64,000 nt of DNA from NCBI RefSeq assembly GCF_005405425.1, contig NZ_BJEA01000004.1, forward strand, positions 1 through 64,000. The letters are read 5' to 3'. Below, piece by piece: positions 63,283-64,000 of this stretch (positions are counted from its first letter, which is position 1; the number at the start of each line of letters is the position of its first letter). The notes under the pieces were generated by a model that did no database searches, was not told the DNA's origin, and saw only the letters and a program-made list of their open reading frames with translations. The stretch is from Lactiplantibacillus modestisalitolerans. Lineage in GTDB: Bacteria; Bacillota; Bacilli; Lactobacillales; Lactobacillaceae. The position numbers and the translations under genes are program-made.

Positions 63283-64000
63283 TTAAGCCATCCCTCCTTT
63301 AATAATTCCCTGGCTGGCAAGCTGTTTTCTGAGTTGCAGCATGGCCGTATAGGTCGCGACGACGTAGACTTGCTTGGTTGGTAACTTTTGAATGGCCGCC
63401 GTCATCTTGGTCAGGTCGGGAACAATCGTTAAGTTTTCGGGTGCGACTCCGGCAACTTTAAGCCGGAAGGTGATGTCGCGGTAACGTTCGCCACCGCTAA
63501 TAAAGGCTGGAATATTCATCGCGGGCAGTTTTTCAAAGGCCCCGTCCCAAATCCAACTCGTATCGATTCCGTCAGCGTAATTGGCGTTGAGTAGCGCGGC
63601 GAACGAAAACGGCTGCGAATCGGTACTCATCATTTTAATGACCTGATTTAAGCCGACCGGATTTTTCACCAGCACGAGCGTTACGTCCTTGTCACCGACG
63701 TGGAAAATTTCCTGACGACCAAAAACTTGTTCGTCGTTTTCACTGAGGGTTTGCGCAATTTGTTTGGACGGGACGTCCATAAAGCGCCCAACCGCAAACG
63801 CCGCTAACGCGTTGTAGATGTTGTATTCACCGCCGATGTTGAGGTGCATCGCCTGCCCGTTAATTTCAAAATCAGAACTCGTCGGCGTCATGTTCGTTAA
63901 GGCGTTCAATTTCCAAGTCAGTTGCGGCCGTTCGAAACCGCAGTGCGGGCAGTAATACTTACCCATGTTGCTGTACGTGCGGCTATGGTACCGTAAAATG
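63283..64000 (-). CDS. murT: Lipid II isoglutaminyl synthase, Mur-ligase subunit MurT (3' part)
   Basis: The frame is open to the window edge, so the N-terminal ATPase part is missing. The visible part has the Cys4-type zinc ribbon end (YYCPHCGFERP), the Mur-ligase substrate region GGEYNIYNALAAFAVGRF and LVLVKNPVGLNQVIKM, and the MurT C-terminal domain (DUF1727). MurT amidates lipid II with ammonia from GatD, encoded two bases on. This amidation is needed for efficient transpeptidation. Confidence 0.93.
   Translation of the reverse strand, partial: ILRYHSRTYSNMGKYYCPHCGFERPQLTWKLNALTNMTPTSSDFEINGQAMHLNIGGEYNIYNALAAFAVGRFMDVPSKQIAQTLSENDEQVFGRQEIFHVGDKDVTLVLVKNPVGLNQVIKMMSTDSQPFSFAALLNANYADGIDTSWIWDGAFEKLPAMNIPAFISGGERYRDITFRLKVAGVAPENLTIVPDLTKMTAAIQKLPTKQVYVVATYTAMLQLRKQLASQGIIKGGMA

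Overview
The window is chromosomal DNA of a low-GC Gram-positive bacterium of the Lactobacillaceae. The evidence is a tmRNA whose tag reads AKNNNNSYALAA, strong Shine-Dalgarno sites, T-box leaders, the MurT/GatD pair, an ECF S component, a GlcU-type sugar porter and many short membrane peptides typical of lactobacilli. Base composition looks close to half GC in genes and AT-richer in intergenic DNA. I cannot name the species.

Layout. 1-2.3 kb: a CorA-like transporter and a VanZ/RDD membrane protein on the minus strand. 2.5-11.3 kb: a complete histidine pathway, with hisK upstream of a His T-box leader followed by hisZGDBHAFIEC. 11.5-14.5 kb: a beta-hydroxyacid dehydrogenase and an NADH-oxidase-type flavoenzyme. 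14.9-17.9 kb: a TrpXYZ-type ABC importer behind a long structured leader. 18.2-22.0 kb: a Met T-box and metA-metY-hom. 22.1-25.9 kb: degV, an orphan T-box leader, a ketopantoate-reductase-like enzyme, candidate structured RNAs and a VOC protein. 25.9-36 kb: small genes, ABC-F, an Lrp-type regulator, NlpC/P60, a lipoprotein hydrolase, an MFS carrier, a bacteriocin-immunity-like protein and an ECF S component. 36-40.8 kb: a UvrA paralogue, a MapZ-like division protein and tmRNA. 40.8-50 kb: a DMT exporter, ACT/UPF0210 pair, two-component system, RlmI-like protein, sugar porter and pgi. 50-53 kb: two tRNAs and small proteins. 53.4-58 kb: a heterodimeric ABC exporter plus a lipoprotein. 58-64 kb: ilvE, a serine hydrolase, manA, a candidate sRNA, and gatD with partial murT.

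The genes work together mainly in amino-acid supply. Histidine synthesis, methionine/homoserine synthesis, branched-chain transamination and a probable tryptophan importer are each preceded by their own promoter, and three of them by RNA leaders that sense amino acids or look as if they do.

The most striking unexplained signal is a family of non-autonomous mobile repeats (MITEs). There are four complete or internally deleted copies, a truncated copy at base 1 and a small derivative. They carry ISL3-like terminal inverted repeats and 8-bp target duplications, and those with a visible neighbour sit in or beside the T-tracts of Rho-independent terminators. Other candidates for undescribed biology are the importer leader with competing helices, a pseudoknotted RNA at 25.2 kb, a pair of minus-strand small RNAs sharing a core, an sRNA at 62.3 kb, and an orphan T-box cut off from any aminoacyl-tRNA synthetase by a MITE.
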